DNA of 26,064 nucleotides, taken from contig JAYVEV010000089.1 of NCBI GenBank assembly GCA_043773745.1, positions 1 through 26,064 of the forward strand. Reading direction: 5' to 3'. The stretch comes from UKL13-2 sp043773745 (GTDB lineage: Bacteria; Pseudomonadota; Gammaproteobacteria; Burkholderiales; Usitatibacteraceae). Positions 7,256-13,857 of the stretch are shown here, in pieces. The notes beneath the pieces were generated by a model. The model saw only the letters and a program-made list of their open reading frames with translations. It did no database searches and was not told where the DNA came from. Within the stretch, counting starts at the first letter, position 1. The number at the start of each line of letters is the position of its first letter. Made by a program: the position numbers and the translations under genes.

Positions 7256-9322
7256 ATGGGCAGTTTTTTCGGGCGCAGAGTGCCGGTTATTTTGCAAAGC
7301 GAAGCACCGGAATGCGGTATCGCCTGCCTTGCGATGGTGGCGTCGTTTCACGGACATTTGACGGATCTCTCCGCGATGCGTCTGCGCCTTTCGCCCTCGC
7401 TCAAAGGGGTCACGCTCAAGCATGTGTCGCAAGTGGCGGAGGCGATGGGACTGGCCGCACGCGGCGTGCAGGTGCAACTGGAAAGCCTGAGCAAGTTGAC
7501 GCTGCCCGCGGTGCTGCACTGGGATATGAATCATTTTGTGGTGCTGACCGAAGTGAGTCGCAAACATATCCTGGTCCACGACCCGGGGCGCGGTCGGCGA
7601 AAATTAACCTTTGCTGAGGCGTCCAAACACTTCACCGGCATCGCGATGGAATTCACGCCGACCGCGAGCTTTCGCAGGGTCGATGAACGCGAAAAAATCA
7701 GCGCCTGGCAGCTTTTCTCAGTCAGTGGTGGCCTGGGTGGCAGCGTGGCGCAATTGGTGTTTTTGTCGCTGGCGCTGGAAGTGTTTGCGATTGCGATGCC
7801 ATTCTTTTTGCAGCTGGTGGTTGATCGGGTACTGGTCGGTCGTGATCGGGATTTGTTGACGGTTTTGGGCATTGCGTTTGGCGCACTGGTGATCATTCAA
7901 GTGCTCGTCACGGGGGTGCGCGCATGGGTCGGAGTCTATCTCAGCACCCATTTCAATATGCGGCTGCTGACGGCCCTGTTCAATCACCTGCTGAAGCTGC
8001 CACTGGCCTGGTTTGAGAAGCGGCATATTGGCGATATCGTGTCGAAATTTCGCAGCGTCGATGTGATTCAAAAAACCCTGTCCACCACCTTTGTGGAGAC
8101 TTTTATCGATGGCGTGATGGTGTTGTTAACTGTTGCCGTGATGGCGTTTTATAGCGTCAAGCTGACGATTATTGTGGTTTCGGCCGCCGCACTTTATGCG
8201 CTGGCGAGATGGTATTTTTATTATCCGCAACGCTACGCAACCGATGAGCAGCTCGCTCACGAGGCCAAGGCCAGTACTCATTTCATCGAAACCCTGCGCG
8301 GCATGATGGCCATCAAGCTCAACCTGCGTGAAAATGATCGGCGTGCCGCCTACCAAAATCTGGTGGTAGAGCACATCAATGCCGGGGTGAAGGTGCAAAG
8401 CGTCGGCATTTTTCAGCGTGGTTCAAGCGGTCTTATTTTTGGGCTCGAAAGCGTGATCGTCATCTGGATCGGCGCCACGCTGGTGATGGACGGCATATTT
8501 TCAGTGGGCATGCTGTACGCGTTTTTGGGTTTCAAGCTGGTGTTTTTGACGCGGGTGAACAACTTGGTCGAAAAATGGAATGAATTCCGCATGCTTGACC
8601 TGCACGCCGAGCGCATTGCTGATATTGCCCTTGCCGAAAGTGAGCGGGCCTCCAGCACCGCCATGGTGATCGCCGAAAAGGCCGAGCCACTCATTATTGA
8701 AGCGCATAATCTGGGCTACGCCTACGGACCCGAGGGTTTCGCGTTCCGTCATATCAACCTGGAAATAAAACCCGGTGAAACTGTGGCCTTAATCGGCCCG
8801 TCCGGCTGCGGTAAAACCACTTTGCTAAAAGTGCTGCTGGGCCTGCTGCATCCAACCGAAGGTCAGGTATTGGTTAACGGCCGTGATCTGCGTGATTGGG
8901 ATCTCGCCCAATATCGCGCCAGGCTAGGCGCCGTCATGCAGGACGATCAATTGTTCCTAGGCTCAATCGCTGACGCAATTGCCTTCGGCGGTGAATTTGA
9001 TATGGACGATATCAAAACCTGCGCCACCGCCGCACAGATCAATACTGAAATCGACGGCTTCCCCATGGGTTACTCCACCTTGGTAGGTGCGCTAGGCACG
9101 ACACTATCAGGCGGCCAAAAACAACGCGTTCTGCTTGCCCGCGCGCTCTACCGTCGCCCCCAGATACTTTTTTTAGATGAAACCCTCGACCAGGTAGATG
9201 CTGGACAGGAAGGACTCATCCGCCAAAATTTGGCGGGGCGTGTTTCAACTATTGTGCTGGTGAGTCATCGACCAGAGTCTGTGTTTGGAGTGCGGAAGAT
9301 AAATTTGGTTGGTGAAGTTTAA
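7256..9322 (+). CDS. Peptidase-containing ABC exporter (C39 peptidase, CvaB-type)
   Basis: This 688-residue protein should cut double-glycine leaders and pump the released peptide out. The N-terminal C39 peptidase has oxyanion Gln14, catalytic Cys20 (QSEAPECGIACLAM), His93 (NHFVVL) and Asp109 (HDPGRG). The Cys-His and His-Asp spacings (73 and 16) equal those of CvaB (C32, H105, D121). A six-helix transmembrane domain spans about residues 160-450. The nucleotide-binding domain has Walker A GPSGCGKTT (from 514), signature LSGGQKQR (from 617) and Walker B ILFLDE (637-642) with catalytic Glu642. After it the D-loop region reads TLDQVD instead of the usual ATSALD. It follows the adaptor gene by 52 bases, and its stop codon directly abuts the convergent peptide genes. 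Confidence 0.95.
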   Translation: MGSFFGRRVPVILQSEAPECGIACLAMVASFHGHLTDLSAMRLRLSPSLKGVTLKHVSQVAEAMGLAARGVQVQLESLSKLTLPAVLHWDMNHFVVLTEVSRKHILVHDPGRGRRKLTFAEASKHFTGIAMEFTPTASFRRVDEREKISAWQLFSVSGGLGGSVAQLVFLSLALEVFAIAMPFFLQLVVDRVLVGRDRDLLTVLGIAFGALVIIQVLVTGVRAWVGVYLSTHFNMRLLTALFNHLLKLPLAWFEKRHIGDIVSKFRSVDVIQKTLSTTFVETFIDGVMVLLTVAVMAFYSVKLTIIVVSAAALYALARWYFYYPQRYATDEQLAHEAKASTHFIETLRGMMAIKLNLRENDRRAAYQNLVVEHINAGVKVQSVGIFQRGSSGLIFGLESVIVIWIGATLVMDGIFSVGMLYAFLGFKLVFLTRVNNLVEKWNEFRMLDLHAERIADIALAESERASSTAMVIAEKAEPLIIEAHNLGYAYGPEGFAFRHINLEIKPGETVALIGPSGCGKTTLLKVLLGLLHPTEGQVLVNGRDLRDWDLAQYRARLGAVMQDDQLFLGSIADAIAFGGEFDMDDIKTCATAAQINTEIDGFPMGYSTLVGALGTTLSGGQKQRVLLARALYRRPQILFLDETLDQVDAGQEGLIRQNLAGRVSTIVLVSHRPESVFGVRKINLVGEV

Positions 9323-9451
9323 TTATAGTGAAACTGTAGCTTCGCCACCGCCCACCAGCATCAGCGACAGGTCATCAAGCGTTATTAGGTCTTTCGTCGT
9401 AACTTCGATAGTGTCGTTAATGACTTCGAATGTATTTAGTTCTTTGCTCAT
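9323..9451 (-). CDS. Double-glycine leader peptide, copy 1
   Basis: This 42-codon gene starts MSKELNTFEVINDTIEV and ends LDDLSLMLVGGGEATVSL. It has an acidic leader and a GGG motif followed by only six residues. Hydrophobic Leu25, Leu30 and Val33 fall at -12, -7 and -4 if cleavage follows Gly36, which is the canonical GG-leader register and gives the core EATVSL. A GGAG lies about seven bases before the ATG. It is the third gene of the tandem cluster in transcription order and the most diverged in the mid-leader (residues 14-24), yet its core equals that of copy 3. Its stop codon touches the stop of the exporter gene with no gap. The obvious partner is that C39-ABC exporter; the biological activity is unknown. 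Confidence 0.85.
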   Translation of the reverse strand: MSKELNTFEVINDTIEVTTKDLITLDDLSLMLVGGGEATVSL

Positions 9452-9486
9452 GGTGATCTCCGTTAGAATTAAATTGAGTTATTAAA

Positions 9487-9615
9487 TTACAGTGAAACTG
9501 TAACTTCGCCACCACCCACCAGCATCAGCGACAGGTCATCAAGGGTTGCTACGTCATTTGTTGCAACTTCGATAGCGTCGTTAATGACTTCGAATGTATT
9601 TAGTTCTTTGCTCAT
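9487..9615 (-). CDS. Double-glycine leader peptide, copy 2
   Basis: This 42-residue precursor starts MSKELNTFEVINDAIEVATN and ends LDDLSLMLVGGGEVTVSL. The predicted core is EVTVSL, one residue different from the other two copies (Val for Ala at core position 2). It differs from copy 3 by only about five bases. The GGAG ribosome site and the whole 35-base spacer before it are identical to those of copy 1. At its end TTACAG-TGAAA-CTGTAA (9487-9503) forms a perfect 6-bp hairpin over the stop codon, weaker in the other copies. It has no cysteines, no aromatic residues in the core and no positive charge in the core, so it does not resemble a pore-forming bacteriocin. Confidence 0.87.
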   Translation of the reverse strand: MSKELNTFEVINDAIEVATNDVATLDDLSLMLVGGGEVTVSL

Positions 9616-9650
9616 GGTGATCTCCGTTAGAATTAAATTGAGTTATTAAA

Positions 9651-9779
9651 TTACAGTGAAACTGTAGCTTCGCCACCACCCACCAGCATCAGCGACAGGT
9701 CATCAAGGGTTGCTACGTCATTTGTTGCAACTTCGATAGCGTCGTTAATGATTTCGACTGTGTTTAGTTCTTTGCTCAT
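9651..9779 (-). CDS. Double-glycine leader peptide, copy 3 (promoter-proximal)
   Basis: This 42-residue precursor starts MSKELNTVEIINDAIEVATN and ends LDDLSLMLVGGGEATVSL, with the predicted core EATVSL. It is first in transcription order. Its upstream sequence differs from the spacers of the other copies: AAGGAAAC about seven bases before the ATG serves as ribosome site, and a CRP-like palindrome centres about 46 bases upstream. The leader is acidic and predicted helical, as expected for docking into a C39 peptidase. Synonymous and leader changes against the other copies, with conservation of the frame and of the last 18 residues, show that the protein is under selection. Confidence 0.87.
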   Translation of the reverse strand: MSKELNTVEIINDAIEVATNDVATLDDLSLMLVGGGEATVSL

Positions 9780-9814
9780 GATTGTTTCCTTTATTAATTA
9801 AACAGTTAGAATGG

Positions 9815-9836
9815 AAATGTGAACTAGTTCACATTT
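9815..9836. promoter_or_regulatory. Perfect 22-bp palindrome, CRP-type operator
   Basis: The sequence is AAATGTGA-ACTAGT-TCACATTT, a perfect palindrome centred at 9825/9826. The E. coli CRP consensus is AAATGTGA-TCTAGA-TCACATTT, so it matches at 20 of 22 positions, including both TGTGA/TCACA half sites and the flanking A and T triplets. It sits between the divergent peptide cluster (ATG 46 bases from its centre) and the TPR-HD-GYP gene (GTG 55 bases from its centre). It may control either or both. Neither side shows a -10 at the standard -41.5 geometry that leaves room for the ribosome site, so activation versus repression cannot be told. Confidence 0.8.
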
Positions 9837-9880
9837 TGCAAGATTACTGCGATGTGTCGGTTTTATGCAAGGAGTAATTT

Positions 9881-11764
9881 GTGGGTGAAGTAGAACTTCG
9901 GGGTTCCGAAGAGGAAAAAACCCTGTTTAAGCAGGCTCAAGAGTTGATTACAGCTGCCCTTAAGACTGGGGCGTGCGATGACGTTCGCCTACTTGAAGCG
10001 CTGGCTTATAAATTGCCGTCGCTGGACGTCGATAAAGCTGTGCAGCTGAAGCTGATGCTTGATGCAGTCAAGTGTTTATACATAGCCGGTCGGCCGGAGA
10101 GTGGTCTAGCGGTTGCTCAGAAGACTCGTGATTTTGCACTTGAGCTTGCGGACGCTAAGTCGACTGCACTTGCGCTGACAATTTTGGGGGTATGTGCTGC
10201 CGATACGGGCAATTTGCCGCTGGCAATGTCTTCCTATGCCGATGCGCTTTCATTGGCTAAAAAAAACAATGATCTGTTTCAGCAGGGGCGTATTTGGCAT
10301 AACTTAGGCGTGGCGCTTCAATATAGCGGTCTTTTTAGGGAAGCAATAGTCTGTTACTCAAAAGCGCTGGAGTTCACGGCGCTATCAAAAGATTTTGAGC
10401 CGACAATCCCCCATTTGCATATGAACATTGCCGCTTGTTGTTTAAATTTAGATGAAATTGGCCAAGGGCTCATTTCAATCAAGAAGGCAATTGAAACCTC
10501 CGTAGAGCCAACCGATGCGCATTCAATACTGAATCGTGTCCTCGCAGAAAATTATTACACACGCTTATTGCTAGAAGTTAATAACTTTGCAGGCGCTATT
10601 GAGCATGCAAAAGCGGCACGAAATTACGCCTCTCGGTCTCAGTCTCCTCGTGCAGATATATCTGCGTCCCTTGCGCAGGGTTTAGCGGAAGTCTTTTCTG
10701 GTCAAGCAGATGTAGGAATATCCAGGCTCGAAGGCACATTAGGGCGTGCAATCGCTTTAAAAGTCACAACAAGGGAAGTATTGGCGGCGCTTGTGAAAGC
10801 GTTCGAATATTTGGGCCAGCACGATAAAGCCCTCGAATATTTGAACAAAATGCTGGATGCTCAACGTAAAACCCAAGGAGCAAACGTGCTCCAGCACGTC
10901 AAACGCCACCTAGAACAATTGCATTCGGTGGAGCAGGGGTCTGGTCTTGAAGATGCAGAGCAGGTGCTGAAAAAAATGGAAACCCGTGCCGAGGTTTTCG
11001 AAGGGCGGATGGCAAAAGGCGAGCTCAAAAAGCGTGATCAGGAGCTTTTCAAAGCGCGTATCGAAGTCATGGAGCGTCTCGCTGTCGCTGCGGAGTTGCG
11101 TGATGATTCCACCGGCAAACATTCATACCGGGTGGGCCGCTTGGCGCAACTGTTGGCGCAGGAGATCGGCTGCAGCGACAGCGAAATCTTCATGATTGAT
11201 ATTGCAGCTCGCCTGCACGATATTGGCAAGGTCGGCATTCCGGATGGCATTTTGCTCAAGGCAGGGCCGCTGAATCACTCGGAGCGCGAAATTATGAAAA
11301 CCCATGCCTCCATTGGTGCAGAAGTGCTCGCGCAAAGCCAGATTCCGCACATGAAAATGGCTGAAGATATTGCCCGCTATCACCATGAATGGTGGGATGG
11401 CTCGGGCTATCCCAATGGCGTGGTGGGCACTGATATTCCACTGTATGCACGCATTACGGCGCTGGCCGATGTATTTGATGCGCTGACGCATTTGCGTTCA
11501 TACAAGCAGGCATGGACAGTCGATAGTGCATTGACTGAAATTCTGGCGTTGCGAGAGCGGCAATTCGACCCCAAGCTCACCGATTATTTTCTAGCACTGG
11601 TGTCGCGCTTGCGCCGCGAGCATGGCGATTTGGATAAATTGCTGGGAGCAGGCGCCGAGGACTCCCAGTTTCTGTTGTCGCGTCAGAAAATCAAAGAAAC
11701 ACTTGAATCAACCCATATCCCGGGTGTGCCACCGGAGCTGAGCCGATTTGATTTGCAGCGCTAA
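9881..11764 (+). CDS. TPR-repeat protein with C-terminal HD-GYP c-di-GMP phosphodiesterase domain
   Basis: This 627-residue protein has no signal peptide or membrane segment and should be cytoplasmic. Residues about 55-335 are helical tetratricopeptide-type repeats, for example GVCAADTGNLPLAMSSYADA and NLGVALQYSGLFREAIVCYS. A charged helical linker (about 340-395) leads to an HD-GYP domain (about 395-585) with KHSYRVG, LHDIGKVGIPD (His446, Asp447) and HHEWWDGSGYP (501-511). All diagnostic metal and GYP residues are present, so c-di-GMP hydrolysis is likely. The GTG start is chosen because AAGGAG lies six bases upstream. It diverges from the peptide genes across a CRP-like site. The TPR half may be the sensor, possibly for a peptide; that is inference. 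Confidence 0.93.
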   Translation: MGEVELRGSEEEKTLFKQAQELITAALKTGACDDVRLLEALAYKLPSLDVDKAVQLKLMLDAVKCLYIAGRPESGLAVAQKTRDFALELADAKSTALALTILGVCAADTGNLPLAMSSYADALSLAKKNNDLFQQGRIWHNLGVALQYSGLFREAIVCYSKALEFTALSKDFEPTIPHLHMNIAACCLNLDEIGQGLISIKKAIETSVEPTDAHSILNRVLAENYYTRLLLEVNNFAGAIEHAKAARNYASRSQSPRADISASLAQGLAEVFSGQADVGISRLEGTLGRAIALKVTTREVLAALVKAFEYLGQHDKALEYLNKMLDAQRKTQGANVLQHVKRHLEQLHSVEQGSGLEDAEQVLKKMETRAEVFEGRMAKGELKKRDQELFKARIEVMERLAVAAELRDDSTGKHSYRVGRLAQLLAQEIGCSDSEIFMIDIAARLHDIGKVGIPDGILLKAGPLNHSEREIMKTHASIGAEVLAQSQIPHMKMAEDIARYHHEWWDGSGYPNGVVGTDIPLYARITALADVFDALTHLRSYKQAWTVDSALTEILALRERQFDPKLTDYFLALVSRLRREHGDLDKLLGAGAEDSQFLLSRQKIKETLESTHIPGVPPELSRFDLQR

Positions 11765-11820
11765 GCGACACCCAGCCTGGCCAATTTTGGGCTTCCAGCC
11801 ACCAAAAAATCTCCCCTGAT

Positions 11821-11850
11821 TTGCCGAGAACCCACCGGTCACGTTATAAT
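11821..11850 (+). promoter_or_regulatory. Sigma-70-type promoter for tpiA-secG
   Basis: TTGCCG (11821-11826) and a perfect TATAAT (11845-11850) are separated by 18 bases. Transcription would start near 11857, which leaves the GTG at 11883, not the TTG at 11859, as the usable tpiA start. It overlaps no gene and lies 56 bases after the HD-GYP stop. Confidence 0.7.
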
Positions 11851-11882
11851 CGCTGAGTTTGTCGGCTTGTGGAATTTTAAGC

Positions 11883-12644
11883 GTGCGAAATCGTCTTGTA
11901 GTGGGTAATTGGAAGCTGAACGGTGGCTTGGCGCAAAATGCGGCCTTGCTGACGCAGTTGGCTGGCAAAATTACTGCCCATGAAAGCCGAATTTGCGGGG
12001 TTTCTGTGCCGTTCGCCTATTTGGCGCAGGTTCAAACACTGTTGCAAAATACCTCGATTTCCTGGGGCTCGCAGGATGTGAGTCGCTTTGAGTCGGGGGC
12101 CTATACGGGCGAAGTAGCCGCCAGTATGGTGGCCGAGTTTGGCGGCCGGTTTGCGCTGGTGGGGCACTCGGAGCGGCGCGCAATTTTCGGCGATACCGAT
12201 GAGTTTGTGGCGCAAAAATTTGGAGCTGCAAAGAAAGTCGGCTTAGAACCGATTCTTTGCGTAGGTGAGACGCTCGATGAGCGGATGGCGAGCAAGACCG
12301 AGCAGGTGGTTGCGAGGCAGTTGGATGCAGTCATCGCGGTTCATGGTGTTGCGGCATTGCAGGATGCAGTATTGGCATATGAGCCCGTTTGGGCGATTGG
12401 TACCGGCAAGACGGCAACACCTGGCGAGGCTGAAGCGGTGCATCAGTATCTTCGTCAGCATGTGGCGAACGCTGAAGGTGCGGCAGGTGTCAAAGTTGCA
12501 AATGCGTTACCGATTTTGTATGGCGGCAGTGTTAAGAGGTCAAACGCTGCCGAGTTGTTTGCGATGCCCAATATTGATGGCGGTTTGATTGGTGGGGCAT
12601 CGTTAGTTGCGGATGAATTTTTAGGAATTTGGGCGGCACTCTGA
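11883..12644 (+). CDS. tpiA: Triosephosphate isomerase
   Basis: This cytoplasmic enzyme interconverts dihydroxyacetone phosphate and glyceraldehyde-3-phosphate in glycolysis and gluconeogenesis. From the GTG at 11883 it is 253 residues, the family length, and starts MRNRLVVGNWKLNG with the substrate Asn and Lys. Other motifs are the catalytic His in VGHSERR, the catalytic Glu in AYEPVWAIGTGKTATP (also the flexible loop 6) and the phosphate-binding ILYGGSVKRSNAAEL and GGLIGGASL. The frame is open back to a TTG at 11859, but that falls at the predicted transcription start. GGAA lies eight bases before the GTG. Placement next to secG, tRNA-Leu and nuo is common in betaproteobacteria. Confidence 0.96.
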   Translation: MRNRLVVGNWKLNGGLAQNAALLTQLAGKITAHESRICGVSVPFAYLAQVQTLLQNTSISWGSQDVSRFESGAYTGEVAASMVAEFGGRFALVGHSERRAIFGDTDEFVAQKFGAAKKVGLEPILCVGETLDERMASKTEQVVARQLDAVIAVHGVAALQDAVLAYEPVWAIGTGKTATPGEAEAVHQYLRQHVANAEGAAGVKVANALPILYGGSVKRSNAAELFAMPNIDGGLIGGASLVADEFLGIWAAL

Positions 12645-12685
12645 TCCCCGGAGCGTAAGGATTCAAATTTCGTTTAGGAATGATT

Positions 12686-13102
12686 ATGTTGGTAAATTTT
12701 ATTTTGATTTTTCATGTGATGGTTGCGGCTGCCATGATTGCATTGGTATTAGTGCAACACGGCAAAGGCGCTGATATGGGCGCGGCGTTCGGCACTGGCT
12801 CTGCGGGCAGCTTGTTCGGCTCCTCGGGAGCGGCGAATTTTTTATCGCGCTCCACCGCAGTCTGTGCAACGCTATTTTTTCTGACCAGCCTTGGCCTGAC
12901 TTATTACCATGCGCCAAAGTTGGGCGGTGGTGTGATGGGTGATGTCAAAACGATTGAAGCGCCGGCGAAGACTGATGCGGTCAAAACGGACGTCAACAGT
13001 ATTCCGGTTCCATCGGTTACAACACCACCAGCAGCGCCAGCCAGTGCGCCGGTAGCGCCAGCCGGAAGTGCAGACCCGAAATCGCAGCAAATTCCGAAGT
13101 AA
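12686..13102 (+). CDS. secG: Protein translocase subunit SecG
   Basis: SecG is the small membrane subunit of SecYEG that assists SecA-driven protein export. The 138-residue protein has two membrane helices, about residues 3-22 and 50-70, joined by the conserved loop QHGKGADMGAAFGTGSAGSLFGSSGAANFLSR region (about 24-55). The C-terminal half (from about residue 80) is Pro/Ala/Val-rich, low in complexity and variable in this family. I prefer the ATG at 12686, with AGGA six bases upstream, over the ATG two codons earlier. It lies 41 bases after tpiA and just before tRNA-Leu, as in E. coli secG-leuU. Confidence 0.94.
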   Translation: MLVNFILIFHVMVAAAMIALVLVQHGKGADMGAAFGTGSAGSLFGSSGAANFLSRSTAVCATLFFLTSLGLTYYHAPKLGGGVMGDVKTIEAPAKTDAVKTDVNSIPVPSVTTPPAAPASAPVAPAGSADPKSQQIPK

Positions 13103-13152
13103 AATTCGGGCAGTTAGTTTTAAATAGTTAGCTCTAAACTGTAAAAACTTTA

Positions 13153-13237
13153 GCCGTCGTGGTGAAATTGGTAGACACGCTATCTTGAGGGGGTAGTGGC
13201 GAAAGCTGTGCGAGTTCGAGTCTCGCCGACGGCACCA
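13153..13237 (+). tRNA. tRNA-Leu (anticodon GAG)
   Basis: The acceptor stem GCCGTCG (13153-13159) pairs fully with CGACGGC (13227-13233), followed by A and an encoded CCA. The anticodon stem is CTATC/GGTAG with loop TTGAGGG, which gives anticodon GAG for CUC and CUU. The long variable arm is of the leucine class (type II), and the T arm GCGAGTTCGAGTCTCGC is complete. E. coli leuU has the same anticodon and the same place after secG. Confidence 0.97.
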
Positions 13238-13421
13238 GTATTGATTAGTGATGCTTTAAGCAAGGCAAAGAGTAAAGATTAAAAGTTAAAAGTCGGGATT
13301 GCAGTCGTTGCTGATTGGTCGTATCCCAATAGCGGCTAGCTGAAATTCTGATTGTAAACATGCGTTATTCGGGTAGGCGATTCCCTCCCCCGAATCCCTG
13401 GGCCACCGTATTGATTCGAGC
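13238..13421 (+). other. Leader region of the nuo operon
   Basis: There is no gene between the tRNA and nuoA. ATTCGGG (13367-13373) and CCCGAAT (13389-13395) form a perfect 7-bp inverted repeat with a 15-base loop, ending 26 bases before the nuoA ATG. It could fold in the mRNA leader. I cannot point to a convincing -10/-35 pair here. Confidence 0.4.
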
Positions 13422-13790
13422 ATGTTGGAAAATTACTTCCCCATTCTGATTTTTGTCATCGTCGGCATTGCGGTCGGCGTGTTGCCCTTGGTATTAACCA
13501 AAGGGTTGACCATGCTTCTCGGGCATGACAACCCCGACTCGGAAAAACTTTCCCCGTACGAATGCGGCTTTGAGGCGTTTGAAGATGCGCGCATGAAATT
13601 CGATGTGCGTTATTACCTCGTCGCTATTCTGTTTATTCTTTTCGATCTTGAGATTGCGTTCATGTTTCCCTGGGCGATTGTGTTTCAAGAGCTAGGCTGG
13701 TTTGGGTTTTGGTCAATGATGGTTTTCCTGGGCATCCTCGTGGCGGGTTTTATTTACGAGTGGAAAAAGGGTGCGTTGGACTGGGAGTAA
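13422..13790 (+). CDS. nuoA: NADH-quinone oxidoreductase subunit A
   Basis: This small membrane subunit of complex I sits at the junction of the membrane and peripheral arms. The 122-residue protein has three hydrophobic helices (from about residues 6, 65 and 92). It has the NuoA signature loop KLSPYECGFEAFEDARMKFD (about 43-62), including the conserved Cys and Glu, and then RYYLVAILFILFDLEIAFMF. It is the first gene of the nuo operon. Confidence 0.97.
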   Translation: MLENYFPILIFVIVGIAVGVLPLVLTKGLTMLLGHDNPDSEKLSPYECGFEAFEDARMKFDVRYYLVAILFILFDLEIAFMFPWAIVFQELGWFGFWSMMVFLGILVAGFIYEWKKGALDWE

Positions 13791-13857
13791 TGACGCAAGA
13801 AAGCCCGCGGCGCAAGTCTCAAATGGTCATAAACGGTTTAAAGTTTCGGAGAGCGTC

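Larger units (their letters stand above)
9323..9779 (-). repeat. Tandem repeat array carrying the three peptide genes (164-bp period)
   Basis: The three ATGs are exactly 164 bases apart (9451, 9615, 9779). Each unit is a 129-base gene plus a 35-base spacer, and the two spacers (9452-9486 and 9616-9650) are identical. The third copy lacks the repeated spacer upstream, so the array is two full units plus one gene. This looks like recent local duplication. Confidence 0.95.

Noticed and set aside
9323..9779. CRISPR-like or non-coding repeat
   Set aside because: The period is 164 bases and the repeated part is an open frame with conserved ribosome sites and codon-wise variation; spacers are identical, not unique.
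9323..9779. Class II microcin or bacteriocin with immunity gene
   Set aside because: The cores are six residues long and no small membrane immunity-like frame lies near the cluster.
13094..13109. CCGAA / TTCGG hairpin at the secG stop as a terminator
   Set aside because: Only five pairs and no T run directly after it; read-through into tRNA-Leu is plausible.
13771..13857. N-terminal extension of nuoB
   Set aside because: The added residues overlap nuoA and are absent from the family; the ATG at 13858 has GGAG six bases upstream.
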